This document shows, piece after piece, positions 46,341-59,400 of a DNA stretch of 64,000 nucleotides (positions within the stretch are counted from its first letter, which is position 1; every line of letters starts with the position of its first letter). The notes under the pieces were generated by a model. The model was not told where the DNA came from. It saw nothing but the letters and a program-made list of their open reading frames with translations, and ran no database searches. The position numbers and the translations under genes are program-made. Source of the stretch: Dama dama (taxonomy: Eukaryota; Chordata; Mammalia; Artiodactyla; Cervidae); NCBI RefSeq assembly GCF_033118175.1, contig NC_083714.1:8680001-8744000 (forward strand). The letters run 5' to 3'.

Positions 46341-47192
46341 GCACTAGGAACTGATTACTGGCTGGATCTGTCTCTCTCCTTTTGCTTCCCCCTTTTATCC
46401 TCCCGGCCACGTCTGTCTCCTTCCACTCTCTTCTCTTCTCTGTGTAACTCCATGAACATCTCTGAGGGATCCAGACTGTGGAGAACACATAGGGTTACTG
46501 GCTAGCTTGCTCTCTCCCCTTTTGAAATCCCCTCTGCTCCTCCTGGTCACCTCTATCTCCCTACTCCCTCTTCTCTTCTCCATGTAACTCTGTGAACTTC
46601 TCCAGGTGTCCCTCACTGTGGAGAAACTTTCTGTCATTAACCTAGATGTTTTATCATCAGTGCTGTATAGATGGAGAAGTCTTGAGGCTACTGTAAGAAC
46701 AAGACTGAAAACCAGAGGCAGGAGGCTTAAGTCCAAAACCTGAGGACACCAGAGAACTCTTGACTCCAGGGAACATTAATCGATAGGAACTCATCAAACA
46801 CCTCCTTACCTACACTGAAACCAAGCAGCACCCAAGGGCCAACAAGATCCAGAGCAAGACATGCCATGCAAATTCTCCAGCAACACAGAAACATAGCCCT
46901 TAGATTCAATATACAGGCTGCCCAGAGTCACACCAAACCCACTGACATCTCAAAACTCACGACTGGACACTTCATTGCACTCCAGAGAGAAGAAATCCAG
47001 CTCCATCCACCAGAACACCAACACAATCTTCCCTGACCAGGTGGCTTGACAAGCCACATGTCCAACCCCACCCACAGCAAGGAACCTCCACAATAAAGAG
47101 AAACAACAAACTGCCAGAATATGGAAAGGCCACCCCAAACACAGCAATCTAAACAAGATAAAAAGGCAGAGAAATACTCAGCAGCTAAAGGA

Positions 47193-48074
47193 ATGCCTAC
47201 CAAACCAAACAAAAGAGGAAGACATAGGGAATCTACCTGAAAAATAATTCTGAATAATGATAGTGAAAATGATCCAAAATTTGGAAAACAAAATGGAGTT
47301 ACAGATAAATAGCCTGGAGAAAAGAATCGAGAAGATGCAAGAAAGGTTTAACAAAGACCTAGAAGAAATAAAAAAGAGTCAATATATAATGAATAATGCA
47401 ATAAATGAGATCAAAAACACTCTGGAGGGATCCAACAGTAGAATAACGGAGGCAGAAGGTAGGACAAGTGAGGTAGAAGATAGAATGGTAGAAATAAATG
47501 AAACAGAGAGGAAAAAGAAAAAATAATTAAAAAAAATGAGGACAACCTCAGAGACCTCCGGGACAATGTTAAATGCCCCAACATTCGAATCATAGGAGTC
47601 CCAGAAGAAGAAGACAAAAAGAAAGATCACGAGAAAATACTTGAGGAAATAATAGTTGAAAACTTCCCTAAAATGGGGAAGGAAATAATCACCCAAGTCC
47701 AAGAAACCCAGAGAGTCCCAAACAGGATAAACCCAAGGCAAAACACCCCAAGACACATATTAATCAAATTAACAAAGATCAAACACAAAGAACAAATATT
47801 AAAAGAAACAAGGGAAAAACAACAAATAACACACAAGGGGATTCCCATAAGGATAACAGCTGATCTTTCAATAGAAACTCTTCAGGCCAGAAGGGAATGG
47901 CAGGACATACTTAAAGTGATGAAAGAAAATAACCTACAGCTCAGATTACTGTACCCAGCAAGGATCTTATTCAAATATGAAGGACAAATCAAAAGCTTTA
48001 CAGACAAGCAAAAGCTGAGAGAATTCAGCACCACCAAACCAGCTCTCCAACAAATGCTAAAGAATCTTCTCTAG
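47193..48074 (+). pseudogene. L1 ORF1 (RNA-binding protein), broken
   Basis: A start-like ATG near 47193 (MPTKPNKRGRHRE) soon meets a TGA. A coiled-coil frame follows at 47257-47526 (heptad-rich, IEKMQERFNKDLEEIKKSQY). A frame change in the A-rich run near 47520-47540 follows, then the RRM/C-terminal domain at 47530-48074 (ARREWQDILKVMKENNLQLR), ending at the normal stop. ORF1p is the trimeric RNA chaperone of L1 particles; this copy cannot encode it. Confidence 0.85.
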
Positions 48075-48125
48075 ACAGGAAACAAAGAAAAGGTGTATAA
48101 ACTCAAACCTAAAGCAGCAAAGTAA

Positions 48126-51100
48126 TTGGCAATGGGGTCATACTTGTCAATAATTACCTTAAATGTAAATGGGTTGAATGCCCCAACCAAAAGACAAAGA
48201 CTGGTTGAATGGATACAAAAACAAGACCCTTATATATGTTGTCTACAAGAGACCCAGCTCAAAACAAGGGACACATACAGACTGAAAGTGAAGGGCTGGA
48301 AAAAGATATTCCATGCAAATAGTGACCAAAAGAAAGCAGGAGTAGCAATACTCATATCAGATAAAATAGACTTAAAACAAAGGCTGTGAAAAGAGACAAA
48401 GATGGACACAACATAATGATCAAAAGATCAATACAAGAAGAAGATATAACAAGTATAAATATATATGCACCCAACATAGGAGCACCGCAATATGTAAGGC
48501 AAATGCTAACTAGTATGAAAGGGGAAATTAACAATAACACAATGATAGTGGGAGACTTTAATACTCCACTCACAACTATGGATAGATCAATTAAACAGAA
48601 AATTAACAAGGAAACACAAACTTTAAATGATACAATAGACCAGTTAGACCTAATTGATATCTATAGGACATTTCACCCTAAAACAATGAATTTCACCTTT
48701 TTCTCCATTGCACATGGCACCTTCTCCAGGATACATCACATCCTGGGCCATAAATCTAGCCTTGGTAAATTTACAAAAATTGAAATCATTCCAGTCATCT
48801 ATTCTGACCACAAGGCAGTAAGATTAGATGTCAATTACAGGTGAAAAACTTAAAAATTCCAACTTATGGAGATTAAAAAACACACTACTGAATAACCAAT
48901 AAATAACAGAAGAAATAAAAAAAGAAATCAAAATATGCATAGAAACAAATGAAAATGAAACACAACAACCCAAAATCTATGGGACACTGTAAAAGCAGTG
49001 CTAAGGGGAAGGTTCATAGAAATACAGGCTTACCTCAAGAAACAAGAAAAAAGCCAAATAAATAACCTAACTCTACAACTAACATAACTAGAAAAGGAAG
49101 AAATGAAGAACCCCAAGGTTAGTAGAAGCAAAGAAATATTAAAAATTAGGGCAGAAATAAATGCAAAAGAAACAAAAGAGACCATGGCAAAAACCAACAA
49201 AGCTAAAAGCTGGTTCCTTGAGAAGATAAATAAAATAGACAAGCCATTAGCCAGACTCATCAAGAAACAAAGGGAGAAGAATCAAATCAACAAAATTAGA
49301 AATGAAAATGGAGAAATCACAACAGATAACACAAAAAAGAGACTATCAGCAACTATATGCCAATAAAAAAGACAACGTGGGAGAAAAGGAAAAATTCTTA
49401 GAAAAGTACAACTTTCCAAAACTGAACCAGGAAGAAATGGAAAATACTAACAGACCCATCACAAGCATGGAAATTGAAACTGTAATCAGAAATCTTCCAG
49501 CAAACAAAAGCCCAGGACCAGACGGCTTCACAGCTGAATTCTACCCAAAATTTAGAGAAGAACTAACTCCTATCCTATTCAAACTCTCCCAGAAAATTGC
49601 AGAGGAAGGTAAACTGCCAACCTCATTCTATGAGGCCACCATCACGCTAATACCAAAACCAGACAACATGCCACAAAAAATAAAACTACAGGCCAATATC
49701 ACTGATGAACATAGATGCAAAAATCCTTAACAAAATTCTAGCAGACAGAATCCAACAGCATATTAAGAAGATCATACATTATGACCAAGTGGGCTTTATC
49801 CCAGGGATGCAAGGATTCTTCAGTATCCACAAATCAATCAAGGTAATACACCACGTTAACAAATTGAAAAATAAAAACCATATGATTATCTCAACAGATG
49901 CAGAGAAAGCTTTTCACAAAATTCAACATCCATTTATGATAAAAAAAAAAAAAACCTGCAGAAAGCAGGAATAGAAGGAACATACCTCAACATAATAAAA
50001 GCTATATATGACAAACCCTCAGCAAACATTATCCCCAAAGGTGAAAAATTGAAAGCATTTCCCATAAAGTCAGGGACAAGACAAGGGTGCCCACTCTCAC
50101 CACTACTATTCAACATAGTTTTGGAAGTTTTGGCCACAGAAATCAGAGCAGAAAAAGAAATAAAAGGAATCCAGATTGGAAAGGAAGAAGTAAAACTCTC
50201 ACTGGTTTCAGATGACATGATCCTCTACATCGAAAATCCTAAAGAGTCCACCAGAAAAGTACTAGAGCTAATCAATGAATATAGTAAAGTTGCAGGATAT
50301 AAAATTAACACACATATATCCCTTGCATTCCTATACACTAACAATGAGAATACAGAAGGAGAAATTAAGGAAACAATTCCATTCACCATTGCAACAAAAA
50401 TAATAAAATACTTAGGAATATATCTACCTGAAGAAACAAAAGACCTATATTAGAAAACTATAAAACACTGGTGAAAGAAATCAAAGAGGACACAAATAGA
50501 TGGATAAATATACCATGTTCATGGATTGGGAGAATCAATGTAGTGAAAATGAGTATACTAACCAAAGCAATCTATAGATTCAATGCACCCCCCATCAAGC
50601 TACCAACGGTATTTTTCACAGAACTAGAACAAATAATTTCACAATTCATATGGAAATACAAAAAAACCTCGAATAGCCAAAGCAATCTTGAGAAAGAAGA
50701 ATGGAGCTGGAGGAATCAACCTGCCTGACTTCAGTCTCTACTACAAAGCCACAGTCATCAAAACAGTATGGTACTGGCACAAAGACAGAAATATAGATCA
50801 ATGGAACAGAATAGAAAGCCCAGAGATAAATCCATGCACCCATGGACACCTTATGTTTGACAATTTGATAAAGGAGGCAAGAATATACAATGGAGAAAAG
50901 ACAATCTCTTTAACAAGTGGCACTGGGAAAACTGGTCAACCACTTGTAAAAGAATGAAACTAGAACACTTTCTAACACCATACACAAAAATAAATTCAAA
51001 ATGGGTTAAAGATCTAAATGTAAGACCAGAAACTATTAAACTCCTAAAGGAAAACATAGGCAAAACACTCTCTAGCATAAACCACAGCAGGATCATCTAT

Positions 51101-51904
51101 GACCCACCTCCGAGAGTAATGGAAATAAAAGCAAAAACAAACAAATGGGACCTAATGAAACTTAAAAGCTTTTGCACAACAAAGGAAACTATAAGCAAGG
51201 TGAAAAGACAGCCTTCAGAATGGGAGAAAATAATAGCAAATGAAGCAATGGACAAAGGATTAATCTCAAAAAATAGAAGCAACTCCTGCAGGTCAATTCC
51301 ATAAAAATATACAACCCAATCAAAAAGTGGGCCAAAGAACTAAACAGACATTTCTCCAAAGAAGACATACTGATGGCTAACAGACACATGAAAAGATGCT
51401 CAACATCACTCATTATGAGAAATGCAAATCAAAACCACAATGAGGTACCATTTCACGCCAGTCAGAATGGCTGCTATCCAACAGTCTACAAACAATAAAT
51501 GCTGGAAAGGGTGTGGAGAAAAGGGAATCCTCTTACACTGTTGGTGGGAATGCAAACTAGTACAGCCACTATGGAGAACAGTGTGGAGATTCTTTAAAAA
51601 ATCTGGAAATAGAATTGCCATATGACCCAGCAATCCCACTACTGGGCATACACACTGAGGAAACCAGAATTGAAAGACACGGGTGTACCCCAATGTTCAT
51701 CACAGCACTGTTTATAATAGCCAGGACATGGACATAACCCAGATGTCCATCAGCAGATGAATGGATAAGAAAGCTGTGGTACATATACACAATGGAATAT
51801 TACTCAGCCATTAAAAAGAATGCATTTGAATCAGTTCTAATGAGGTGGATGAAACTGAAGCCTATTATACAGAGTGAAGTAAGCCAGAAAGAATAACACC
51901 AATA
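48126..51904 (+). pseudogene. L1 ORF2 (endonuclease-reverse transcriptase), broken
   Basis: The endonuclease begins SIITLNVNGLNAPTKRQRL (48141 on) and is split near 48386. A GDFNTPL-type motif is in 48386-48844. The RT region covers 49302-50453 (KSPGPDGFTAEFY; GTRQGCPLSPLLFNIVLE). The catalytic box, usually FADD, reads VSDD (about 50200-50220). The C-terminal part runs to ~51900. At least six stops or frame changes are visible (e.g. 48387, 48842, 49728, 50451, 51302). Inactive. Confidence 0.88.
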
Positions 51905-52284
51905 TAGTATACAAATGCATATATATGGAATTTAGAAAGATGGTAATGATAACCCTGTATGCGAAACAGCAAAAGAGACACAGAGGTACTAAACAGTCTT
52001 TTGGACTCTGGGAAAGGGCAAGGTCGGGAGGATATGGGAGAATGGCATTAAAACATGTAAATTATCATATGTGAAACGGATTGCCAGTCCAGGTTCGATG
52101 CATGATACATTGTGCTCTGGGCTGTTGTACTGGGATGACCCACAGGGATGGAGTGGGAAAGGAGAAAGGAGGGGTTTCAGGATGGGGAATGCAGGTATAC
52201 CCGTGGCTGATTCATGTCAGTGTATGACAAAACCACTACAGTATTATAAAGTAATTAGCCTCCTATTAAAATGAATACATTTAT

Positions 52285-53215
52285 AAAAAATTAAAAAAGA
52301 GCAGAGAACCTGTATATTTTTTCCAAACAAGACATACAGATAGCCAACAGACGCATGAAAGCATGCTCAATATCACACATAATCATGAAAATGGAAATCA
52401 AACTCACACTGAGATACCACCGTACACCTGTCAGAATGACTATTATCAAAAATACAAGAAATACACTGTTGGTGGGAATGTAAATTGATACAGCCACTAT
52501 GGAAGATGGTATGGAGATTCCTTAGAAAACTAGGAATAAAACCACTATATGACCCAGCAATCCCACTCCTAGGCATATACCCTGAGGAAACCAAAATTGA
52601 AAGAGACACATGTAAACCCATTGTTCACTGCAGCACTATTTACAATAGCTAGGACATGGAAACAACCTAGATGTCCATCGACAGATGAATGGATAAAGAA
52701 GTTGTGGTACATATACACAATGGAATATTACTCAGCCATAAAAAGGAACACATTTGATTCATTTCTAATGAGGTGGATGAACCTAGAACCTATTATGCAG
52801 AGTGAAGTGAGTCAGAAAGAGAAACAACATATTCTAACACATATATATGGAATCTAGAAAAATGGTACTGAAGAATTTATTTAAGGGCAACAGTGGAGAA
52901 ACATACATAGAGAATAGACTTATGGACATGGGGAGAGGGGAGGAGAAGGTGAGATGAATGGAAAGAGTAACATGGAAACTTACATTACCATATGTAAAAT
53001 AGATAGCCAACAGAAATTTGCTGTATAACTCAGGAAACTCAAACAGGGGTGCTGTATCAACCTAGAGGGGTGGGATGGGGAGGGAGATGGAAGGGAGTTT
53101 CAAAAGGGAGGGGATACATGTATACCTATGGCTGATTCATGTTGAGGTTTTACAGAAAACAGCAAATTCTGTAAAGGAATTATCCTTCAATAAAAAATAA
53201 ATTAATTTAAAAAAA
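52285..53215 (+). mobile_element. older L1 3' end, adjacent to the full-length L1
   Basis: A second copy of the ORF2 C-terminus (52597-52857 readable: EWIKKLWYIYTMEYYSAIK) and 3'UTR, with a more diverged 3'UTR ending in AATAAAAAATAAATT near 53205. It lies in the same orientation directly after the first element, so it is a separate insertion. Confidence 0.9.
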
Positions 53216-54756
53216 AGTCAAGGAGGTGATATGAATGTTTCCCCCTACTGGGTCAGGAGAAGCCCCTCTCCGAAAGGCAGAGGTAGGAGGCTTTTTTTTT
53301 CTCCTGGACTTCAGTTGCTGAAGGAAACCACTTGACCTTGGTTTGTGGGTAAATTTCCTCAAGAGCTAGCCTTGAGCCTTCCTCTAAATTTTGTATGCCT
53401 CACAGCTTTGTATCTGCCTCCCCTCAACTATGGTGTTTATTTCAAGACTTTGGCCATCTTAGAAATAACCTCAAAAGAAGAAGGTAATTATCTGACTGAA
53501 TGAGATGATTACATGTTAATGACTGATGACCCTTCAGGTTAAAGATCTGTGGTTTCCTTGCACAGCATACAGTTGACATAATCTGGAGTCAGAAGTACTG
53601 GGTTTCATCTTTCAAGCTTTAGCATTTCAGCCTAGTCCTTTTAACTCTATGACTCAGTCTCTGTAACTGCGTGGAAATGCCCTGTGTATTCCATGCAACT
53701 CCAGTGATGTTCATATATTTTGAAATATATTTTCATATATTTCATATATTTTGAAATTTTTCTAAAATATCCTATTTTCAGTGAAAAAAATTTAGGCTAC
53801 AATTTGAGATTTAAGGGATAGCAGGAATATAGCTACTGCTTCAGGAAAGACAGACCATGAAACCTTTTATATTTTGTTTGCAAAGGTCGTTGCATCATTT
53901 GTATGATGCCACATTTAGTGTTTTGTGTCTGTAAATTTCAAGACACCTTCATTGTAATGTGTTCTAGACATCGTGTCATCAAGCACCTGATCAGGTTCAC
54001 AAGCTTAGTGACTGAGTAGTAGCTGAAGGAGACGACAAGAAGCCTCCACTGTAATCATTAACATTTGGGCTCAGATTTATGATCAGAATGAGAGTGCAGC
54101 AGTCTGGACATGTAATCAGAAATACAGCTCCAAAACTCAGTGTCAATCCTGAGGATACGAAGGGAACCTTTGTGTTCAAAATTTTAGCAATTCCTGTGTC
54201 AGAAGAGAAATCCTTATTAGACATTTGGGGTTTTGTTGCTGAAGGGTTAGATAAAAATCCAGGACATGAAGGATATCTGCCTTGCTTCCTTTGATTGCAA
54301 AAAAGGGTGACATTTACTTTGAATGCTATAAATTGAAACATTAAGTCATGATACTACCCAAGCGCATTCCTTGTAGCACTGCAATTGTTCAGTCAAAGGA
54401 TATGACAAGAAAGGATTTCCTTGATGTTTGCAAAGCAAGTGTTTAGTTACTATGAAACAAAGGAAAATATGCACATTAGTCTAACTATGAGGATTTAGAA
54501 ACTCAAACTGTGGTTTTTCTGAAATTTGTATTTAGTGAAAGAAATCGTTCTTTCTTTTGAAAGGGGGAGTTTGGAGGGGGAAAAATGGATCTTTACATTT
54601 GCTTTAGAGTCACTTGTCCTGATATTCTGAGTTAAAATCTCACTGTCACAGAATGTGGACACTAAATGTTCCCTCTTGTGAAAAATAAAATACCAGCTAA
54701 GGCACAAGACATGAAAGAAAAGTGCTGACGGAGAAAGAAAAATGGTCACCAAAGGT
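53216..54756. other. unassigned AT-rich sequence
   Basis: No gene is recognised. Contains an AT-rich palindromic patch (53706-53760) made of ATATTTTGAAATAT-type units. Confidence 0.4.
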
Positions 54757-54927
54757 GGCTTCCCAGGTTGCTCAGTGGTAAAGAAGCCACCTGCTAATGC
54801 AGGAGACCTGGGTTCAATCCTTGGGTTGGGAAGAAACTCTGGAGAAGGAAATGGCAACCCACTCCAGTATTCTTGGCTGGGAAATCCCATGGACAGAAGG
54901 AGATTGGCGGGCTACAGTCCATGGGGC
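54757..54927 (+). mobile_element. Bov-tA SINE, 3' truncated
   Basis: GGCTTCCCAGGTTGCTCAG head and GGTTCAATCC B-box. It is shorter than full length, ending near ATGGGGC. Confidence 0.88.
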
Positions 54928-55412
54928 ATATGTCATTTGAGTCAGAAAAGGAGAATCTATATGGGCTTGTTTTTAAAACCTTGGAAAACCTTAAAGAGGA
55001 GGCTGGTGTATAGGGCCAGAATTAAAAGGAAAAACACACAGAAAAACAGGAGAGTCACTCCTGCCCTCCAAATGGGAATATATTGTTTTGAAGGGGTCAC
55101 AAAAGCAATTTGAGTAACTTGGAAAAAGATGTTTACCTGACTTCTTTCAATATATTCTGAAACAATGCCATGTTTATTAAATAACATGTGTCCAAGTGAA
55201 GAGAGTGTTGTGCTACTATGTGTAAAAAATGCACAAAACAAAAGGAAAGGCACAGGAATTAATCATCCAAGTTTTCAGGTGAATAAAAAAATCAATGTTC
55301 CACATAGTCAATGAATGTGAAACTTGAAAACAAAGCACTGTAGGCAACTTATATTTAAAGACAGACATGAAATATTTAACTGTAAATAACTAAGTGACGT
55401 ATATATTGATGA
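54928..55412. other. unassigned sequence
   Basis: No gene or repeat recognised. Confidence 0.35.
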
Positions 55413-55636
55413 GGGCTTCCCAGGTGGCACTAGTGGTAAAGAAACTGCCTGCCAATGCAGGAGACACAAGAGACACGGGTTTGATCCCTGAGTCGGGAAG
55501 ATACCCTGGAGATGGGCATGGTAACCCATGCCAGTATTCTTGCCTGGACAAGAATTCCATGGGTAGGGGAGCCTGGTGGGCTACCGTCCATGGGGTTGTA
55601 AAGAGTTGGACATGACTGAGTCACTAACACTTTCAC
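55413..55636 (+). mobile_element. Bov-tA SINE
   Basis: Complete head and tail (GGCTTCCCAGGTGGCACTAG ... GACTGAGTCACTAACACTTT). Its 3' part is the outer end of the inverted repeat at 55568-56083. Confidence 0.92.
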
Positions 55637-56083
55637 ACCAATTAAAGTAACATTTTGATGTCTCTGTGGAAATGACGTAGTCACAAGCCCATGTCTCAGC
55701 ACTGATATTTATGTATTTCAATAGCTAGGTCTTTTCTCTTACAGATATTTTAGAAGTTCAGTTAATTAAAAAACATAAATGTAAGTTGCTTTTAATAATT
55801 TTTATAAAGCAATGGAGTAGATTTTTCCTTTGAAATCATTTTTTTCCCTTTGGAATTGGATCCGTAAACTAACGAGTAAATACAAAGGGGTGCACAGATA
55901 GAATGGATCTTATACTCTTTAATTTTTTTCCTTAAGCGAGAACAACGTGCTGAGACATGGGCTTGTGAATATGTCATTTCCACAGAGACATCAAATGTTA
56001 CTTTAATTGGTGTGGATGTGTTAGTCACTCGGCCGTATCTGACGCTTTCCAACCCCACGGATGGTAGCTCGCCAGGCTCCTCT
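55568..56083. repeat. inverted repeat, ~138-bp arms around a ~240-bp loop
   Basis: The left arm 55568-55705 and right arm 55946-56083 are reverse complements with scattered differences, for example CCAATTAAAGTAACATTTTG against CAAATGTTACTTTAATTGG and AAGCCCATGTCTCAGCAC against GTGCTGAGACATGGGCTT. The arms include the 3' end of the Bov-tA on the left and a Bov-tA fragment on the right (56015-56083). Confidence 0.92.
56015..56083 (-). mobile_element. Bov-tA 3'-end fragment in the right arm
   Basis: Reads TGTTAGTCACTCGGCCGTAT... and CGCCAGGCTCC, the reverse of the SINE tail. It is present as part of the inverted repeat and not as an independent insertion. Confidence 0.8.
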
Positions 56084-56145
56084 TCTTTCTATACTCCTTG
56101 GACTGATATAGAACACACTGATGACAAACCTAGAATTAAATCACC

Positions 56146-56165
56146 TTTATTGCTAAAAGTTTATT
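56146..56165 (-). terminator. polyadenylation signals of the SYCP3-like gene
   Basis: Two AATAAA hexamers on the minus strand, at 56146-56151 and 56160-56165, about 270 bp past the stop codon. Cleavage would fall near 56125-56140, close to the right arm of the inverted repeat. Confidence 0.6.
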
Positions 56166-56429
56166 TGACAGTGTTAGGCACAAAACATCAATGTTAATAA
56201 TGAAAAGAGCTGAAAGCTTGACGCTTATAATTTGAGAATTGCTGATTATAATCACAAACTCTTTAGGTTTTATATGGGCTTTAACACATAGGATGTCTTG
56301 CACTGAAAAAATGTGCTAAGATAAACAAGATGTACCCACTTCAACTACAATTTTTAAAATAATGCTTCAGTGTGGCTGATGTTGCACTTGTATCATACAA
56401 CTTGGGTTCAAGCTCTTTCTCCAAAGCCC

Positions 56430-56483
56430 TCAGAATAACAGGGACAGAAGAAACTTTTGAAGCATTTGCAGTTCATTCTGCAG
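56430..56483 (-). CDS. SYCP3-like terminal coding exon
   Basis: 54 nt: 17 codons LQNELQMLQKFLLSLLF plus TGA at 56430-56432. The acceptor is GAAACAG. The 17-residue length and hydrophobic LLF end match the C-terminus of SYCP3. Confidence 0.9.
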   Translation of the reverse strand: MQNELQMLQKFLLSLLF

Positions 56484-59400
56484 CTGTTTCAGGAAAGGAA
56501 AGAAATATTAAACATCTGCATATTATTTAGGTAATTGTTATATATACTTCATTAAAAAAATACCCCAATGCTCACATCCCTCTGTAGTTCTCAATATTAA
56601 ATACACACTACTTACAGCTTCAATGATAATTTTGTCTTGCAGCATGGCCATTCCTTGTCTAATTTCACTTTGCTCATCACTCAGAAAATGTTCGTGATCC
56701 TTCTCTAACTCCTCCATACGCTAAAAGAGAAAGTCTAGTTCAGTGAGAAAGCACCACTTTTCATCTCACATTCTAAATGGATACAATTAAAGTTCACAAG
56801 TAATAACACTTAATATTCAAAGGATGCTATTTATTCCAAATAAAAATACTGTAACAAATACATGGAGATCGAAATATTCACTTAAGGGATCTTCTAAATG
56901 CCGACTTGAGTCAAATTGTATTATTACAGTGGTACAATCACCTTACCCTTTGCTCAAAACAATAACTTAAGGAAGAGTAAAAGTCAAGGGGGAGCAAAAA
57001 CAAAAAAACTGATGGTCCCACGGAATGAAATACCAGAATTTAAAAACCCTCTAATGAGCTTTCTAAACAATAAGTAACAATGCATGTATAGTGACTAATA
57101 ATGAGTGAAACATGGCTCCACTGGAGGGAATAGAATGAGCTCTACTATGACCTCGCTACATGATGAAAAACAAATTTATGTTCTAAATCTTTACCATTCA
57201 TTCAACAAATATTGACCAAGTGCATTCTATCTAAAAGTAAGAGTAGTCCTCCTTCCATCCTATCTAAAAAACAAACAACAACAACAACAACAACAAAAGC
57301 TAAGGAGAGGTTGTAGGCCCAGTTGTGGTTTTCTATACATATTTTTAAAATTAAAAAACAAAAGACAAAAACATTATAACAATTCAGGAAGCACATTCTG
57401 CCGTGACTATGTAGTGGAAAACAGGATTGATTCTGACTTTGTTGGCAAAAGAATAAGATGTCAATTAGTAAAAGAAGGAGGGAATCAAACCTATTGTAGG
57501 CGAGGAGCATATGCAAAGCAAGGAGGTAATGGTGACAGTGCAGAGAAAGCAACCAATCTGGACAGGTGGGAGGAGACAAAGAATGTATGTGGGAAACCAC
57601 AAAGGCAGGAGGGATCTTGTTATGGGGGACACGTTGAACACCTAAAACTTCAAACTCAGAAGCTATAATGACAGGATTGCAGGAGGGAAGGGATAATTTT
57701 AGGAGGATCATTATTACAGAAGTGTGAAGGATGGATTGGAGAGGAGAGAAGTCAGGCAAGAGTTTAATAGAACAAGCAAGGGATGATGAGGCCCTGAACC
57801 AGGTAGGGCAGCAGCAGTGGGAATTCAAAGGAAGAAATGAAATAGGTGCAAACTATTGTACTATACATAAAACAGACAAAGAACACAGGATTTACTATGT
57901 AGCATAGGGAACTATATTCACTATCTTATAGTAAGCTACAATGGAAAATGATTGAAATATATATGTATGTATATATTTAGAAACATATGAGTGTGTGTGT
58001 GTATATATATATATATATGAACTCTATATATGTATGTATCAGTTCAGTTCAGTTTAGTCGCTCAGTTGTGTCGGACTCTTTAAGACCCCATGAACTGCAG
58101 CACGCCAGGCCTTCTTGTCCATTACCAACTCCCGGAGCCCACCCAAACTCATGTCCATTGAGTAGGTGAAGCCATCCAACCATCTCATCCCGAGTCGTCC
58201 CCTTCTCCTCCTGCCCTAATCTTTCCCAGCATCAGGGACTTTTCAAATGAGTCAGCTCTTCGCATCAGGTGGCCAAAGTATTGGAGTTTCAGCTTCAACA
58301 TCAGTCCTTCCAATGAACACCCAGGATGGACTGGTTGGATCTCCTTGCAGTCCAAGGGACTCTCAAGAGTCTTCTCCAACACCACAGTTCAAAAGCATCA
58401 ATTTTATACCTCTCAGCTTTCTTTATAGTCCAACTCTCACATCCACACATGACCACTGGAAAAACCATAGATTTGACTAGACGGACCTTTGTTGGCAAAG
58501 TAATGTCTCTGCCTTTTAATGTGCTGTCTAGGTTGGTCATAATTTTCCTTCCAAGGAGTAAGCATCTTTTAATTTCATGGCTGCAGTAACCTTCTGCAGT
58601 GATTTTGGAGCCCAGAAAAATAAAGTCAGCCACTGTTTCCACTGTTTCTCCATCTATTTGCCATGAAGTGATGGGACCAGACGCCATGATCTTAGTTTTC
58701 TGAATGTTGAGCTTTAAGCCAACTTTTTCACTCTCCTCTTTCCCCTTCATCAAGAAGCTGTTTAGTTCTTCTTCACTTTATGCCATAAGGGTGGTGTCAT
58801 CTGCACATCTGAGGTTATTGATATTTCTCCCACCAATCTTTATTCCAGCCTGTGCTTCCTCCAGCCCAGTGTTTCTCATGATGTACTCTACATATAAGTT
58901 AAATAAGCAGGGTGACAAATATAGCCTTGACGTACTCCTTTTCCTATTTAGAACCAGTCTGTTGTTCCATGTCCAGTTCTAGCTGTTGCTTCCTGACCTG
59001 CAAACAGATTTCTCAAGAGGCAGGTCAGGTGGTTTGGTATTCCCATCTCTTTCAGAATTTTCCACAGTTTATTGTGATCTACAGAGTCAAAGGCTTTGGC
59101 ATACTCAATAAAGCAGAAATAGATATTTTTCTGGAATATGTATCTAAATATATATGTATGTATATGATCTACATATACACCCAAGCCAGGGTTCAATAGT
59201 ACATGAACCATGAACTTCCAGATGTTCAAGCTGGATTGAGAAAAGGCAGAGGAACCAGAGATCAAATTGCCAGCATCTGCTGGATCATCAAAAAAGGGAG
59301 AGAGTAAAAAAAAAAAAAATCTACTTCTGCTCTATTGACTATGCCAAAGCCTTTGACTGTGTGGATCACAATAAACTGTGGAAAATACACATGTATGTAT

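Larger units (their letters stand above)
45148..52290 (+). mobile_element. full-length ruminant L1, inactive
   Basis: Complete L1 layout: 5'UTR beginning GGGGACAAGATGGCAG, with a YY1-type CAAGATGGC motif at 45153-45161; ORF1 remains at about 47193-48074; ORF2 remains at about 48126-51900; and a 3'UTR ending in A-rich sequence near 52290. Both ORFs are broken by several stops and frameshifts. The length of 7.1 kb includes a ~2-kb 5'UTR containing a SINE-like piece. No convincing target-site duplication was found, partly because older L1 sequence adjoins on the right. Confidence 0.92.
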
